From contig NZ_JAUZQF010000006.1 in NCBI RefSeq assembly GCF_030718205.1, positions 310,001 through 374,000 on the forward strand: DNA of 64,000 nt, in the 5' to 3' direction. This DNA comes from Nonomuraea turcica (GTDB lineage: Bacteria; Actinomycetota; Actinomycetes; Streptosporangiales; Streptosporangiaceae). Shown one piece after another: positions 63,835-64,000 of the stretch. Numbering within the stretch: position 1 is the stretch's first letter; each line of letters opens with the position of its first letter. Made by a program: the position numbers and the translations under genes. The notes under the pieces were generated by a model, which was given only the letters and a program-made list of their open reading frames with translations, had not been told where the DNA came from and ran no database searches.

Positions 63835-64000
63835 ATGAGGCGCACACAGAGGATGGTCGCCCTTACCACGGCGCTGGCGGCGGTCACCGCTCCCCTGCTG
63901 GCCATCGCCTCTCCGGCGGCCGCCCAGCCCGCCAAGACCACTGCCTCCCAGTCGGTGCAGAACCTGCCGCTGGACTGGCTCACCCTCGACGCGCTCACCG
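63835..64000 (+). CDS. Secreted protein, N-terminal fragment (3' end outside window)
   Basis: 55 visible residues: MRRTQRMVALTTALAAVTAP followed by a hydrophobic core and ASPAAAQPA, a clear Sec signal peptide. The mature part begins QPAKTTASQSVQNLPLDW and is too short to identify. AGGAGG lies only three bases before the ATG; an in-frame ATG at 63853 is an alternative. Confidence 0.75.
   Translation, partial: MRRTQRMVALTTALAAVTAPLLAIASPAAAQPAKTTASQSVQNLPLDWLTLDALT

Overview
The window is about 64 kb of very GC-rich DNA carrying the chromosomal replication-origin region of a filamentous-type actinobacterium. Gene order (murJ - pseudokinase - sigM - anti-sigma - trxB - trxA ... parB - parA - rsmG - jag - yidC - yidD - rnpA - rpmH - oriC - dnaA - dnaN - gnd - recF - dciA - gyrB - gyrA - DUF3566 - tRNA-Ile), the many GTG/TTG starts and the TTGTCCACA/TTATCCACA DnaA boxes fit Actinomycetia. 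I infer a member of the Streptosporangiales, possibly Nonomuraea-like, from layout and protein style; no 16S gene is present to prove it.

Left arm (1-12.9 kb, mostly + strand): the end of a DUF6049 protein overlaps murJ. It is followed by a separate pseudokinase/discoidin-like membrane protein, SigM with its zinc-finger anti-sigma factor, and the trxB-trxA redox pair behind an exact SigR-type promoter. A GNAT protein, a fold-type I aminotransferase, a D-Ala-D-Ala ligase-family ATP-grasp enzyme and a threonine aldolase follow.

Centromere and origin (12.9-32.4 kb): five GTTTCACGTGAAAC parS sites lie around parB/parA. Two pairs of them flank 1.1 kb of degenerate repeats of about 137 bp. The leftward operon rpmH-rnpA-yidD-yidC-jag-rsmG-parA-parB serves ribosome and tRNA processing, membrane protein insertion and chromosome segregation. 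The rightward series dnaA-dnaN-gnd-recF-dciA-gyrB-gyrA serves replication and DNA topology. DnaA boxes fill both spacers around dnaA and also occur inside dnaA, dnaN and recF.

Accessory right arm (32.4-64 kb): tRNA-Ile(GAT) is followed 1454 bp downstream by a second copy of its 3' half and terminator, the scar of a decayed integrative element. Beyond it lie an ArsR/SRPBCC operon with two operators, a graveyard holding aldehyde dehydrogenase and WD40 fragments, several GNAT and MFS genes with divergent TetR, MerR and MocR regulators, secreted enzymes (an ExeM-type nuclease, a phytase-like protein and a 1420-residue esterase-lyase for rhamnogalacturonan), an Ada-AlkA DNA repair fusion next to an MFS exporter, and an ABC exporter/two-component operon. 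The window ends in the first codons of a secreted protein.

Structurally the most unusual items are the parS-flanked repeat array, the tRNA-Ile att scar, and a small cluster of DnaA boxes about 31 kb from oriC inside an MFS gene. I did not find a clearly new enzymatic or defence system.
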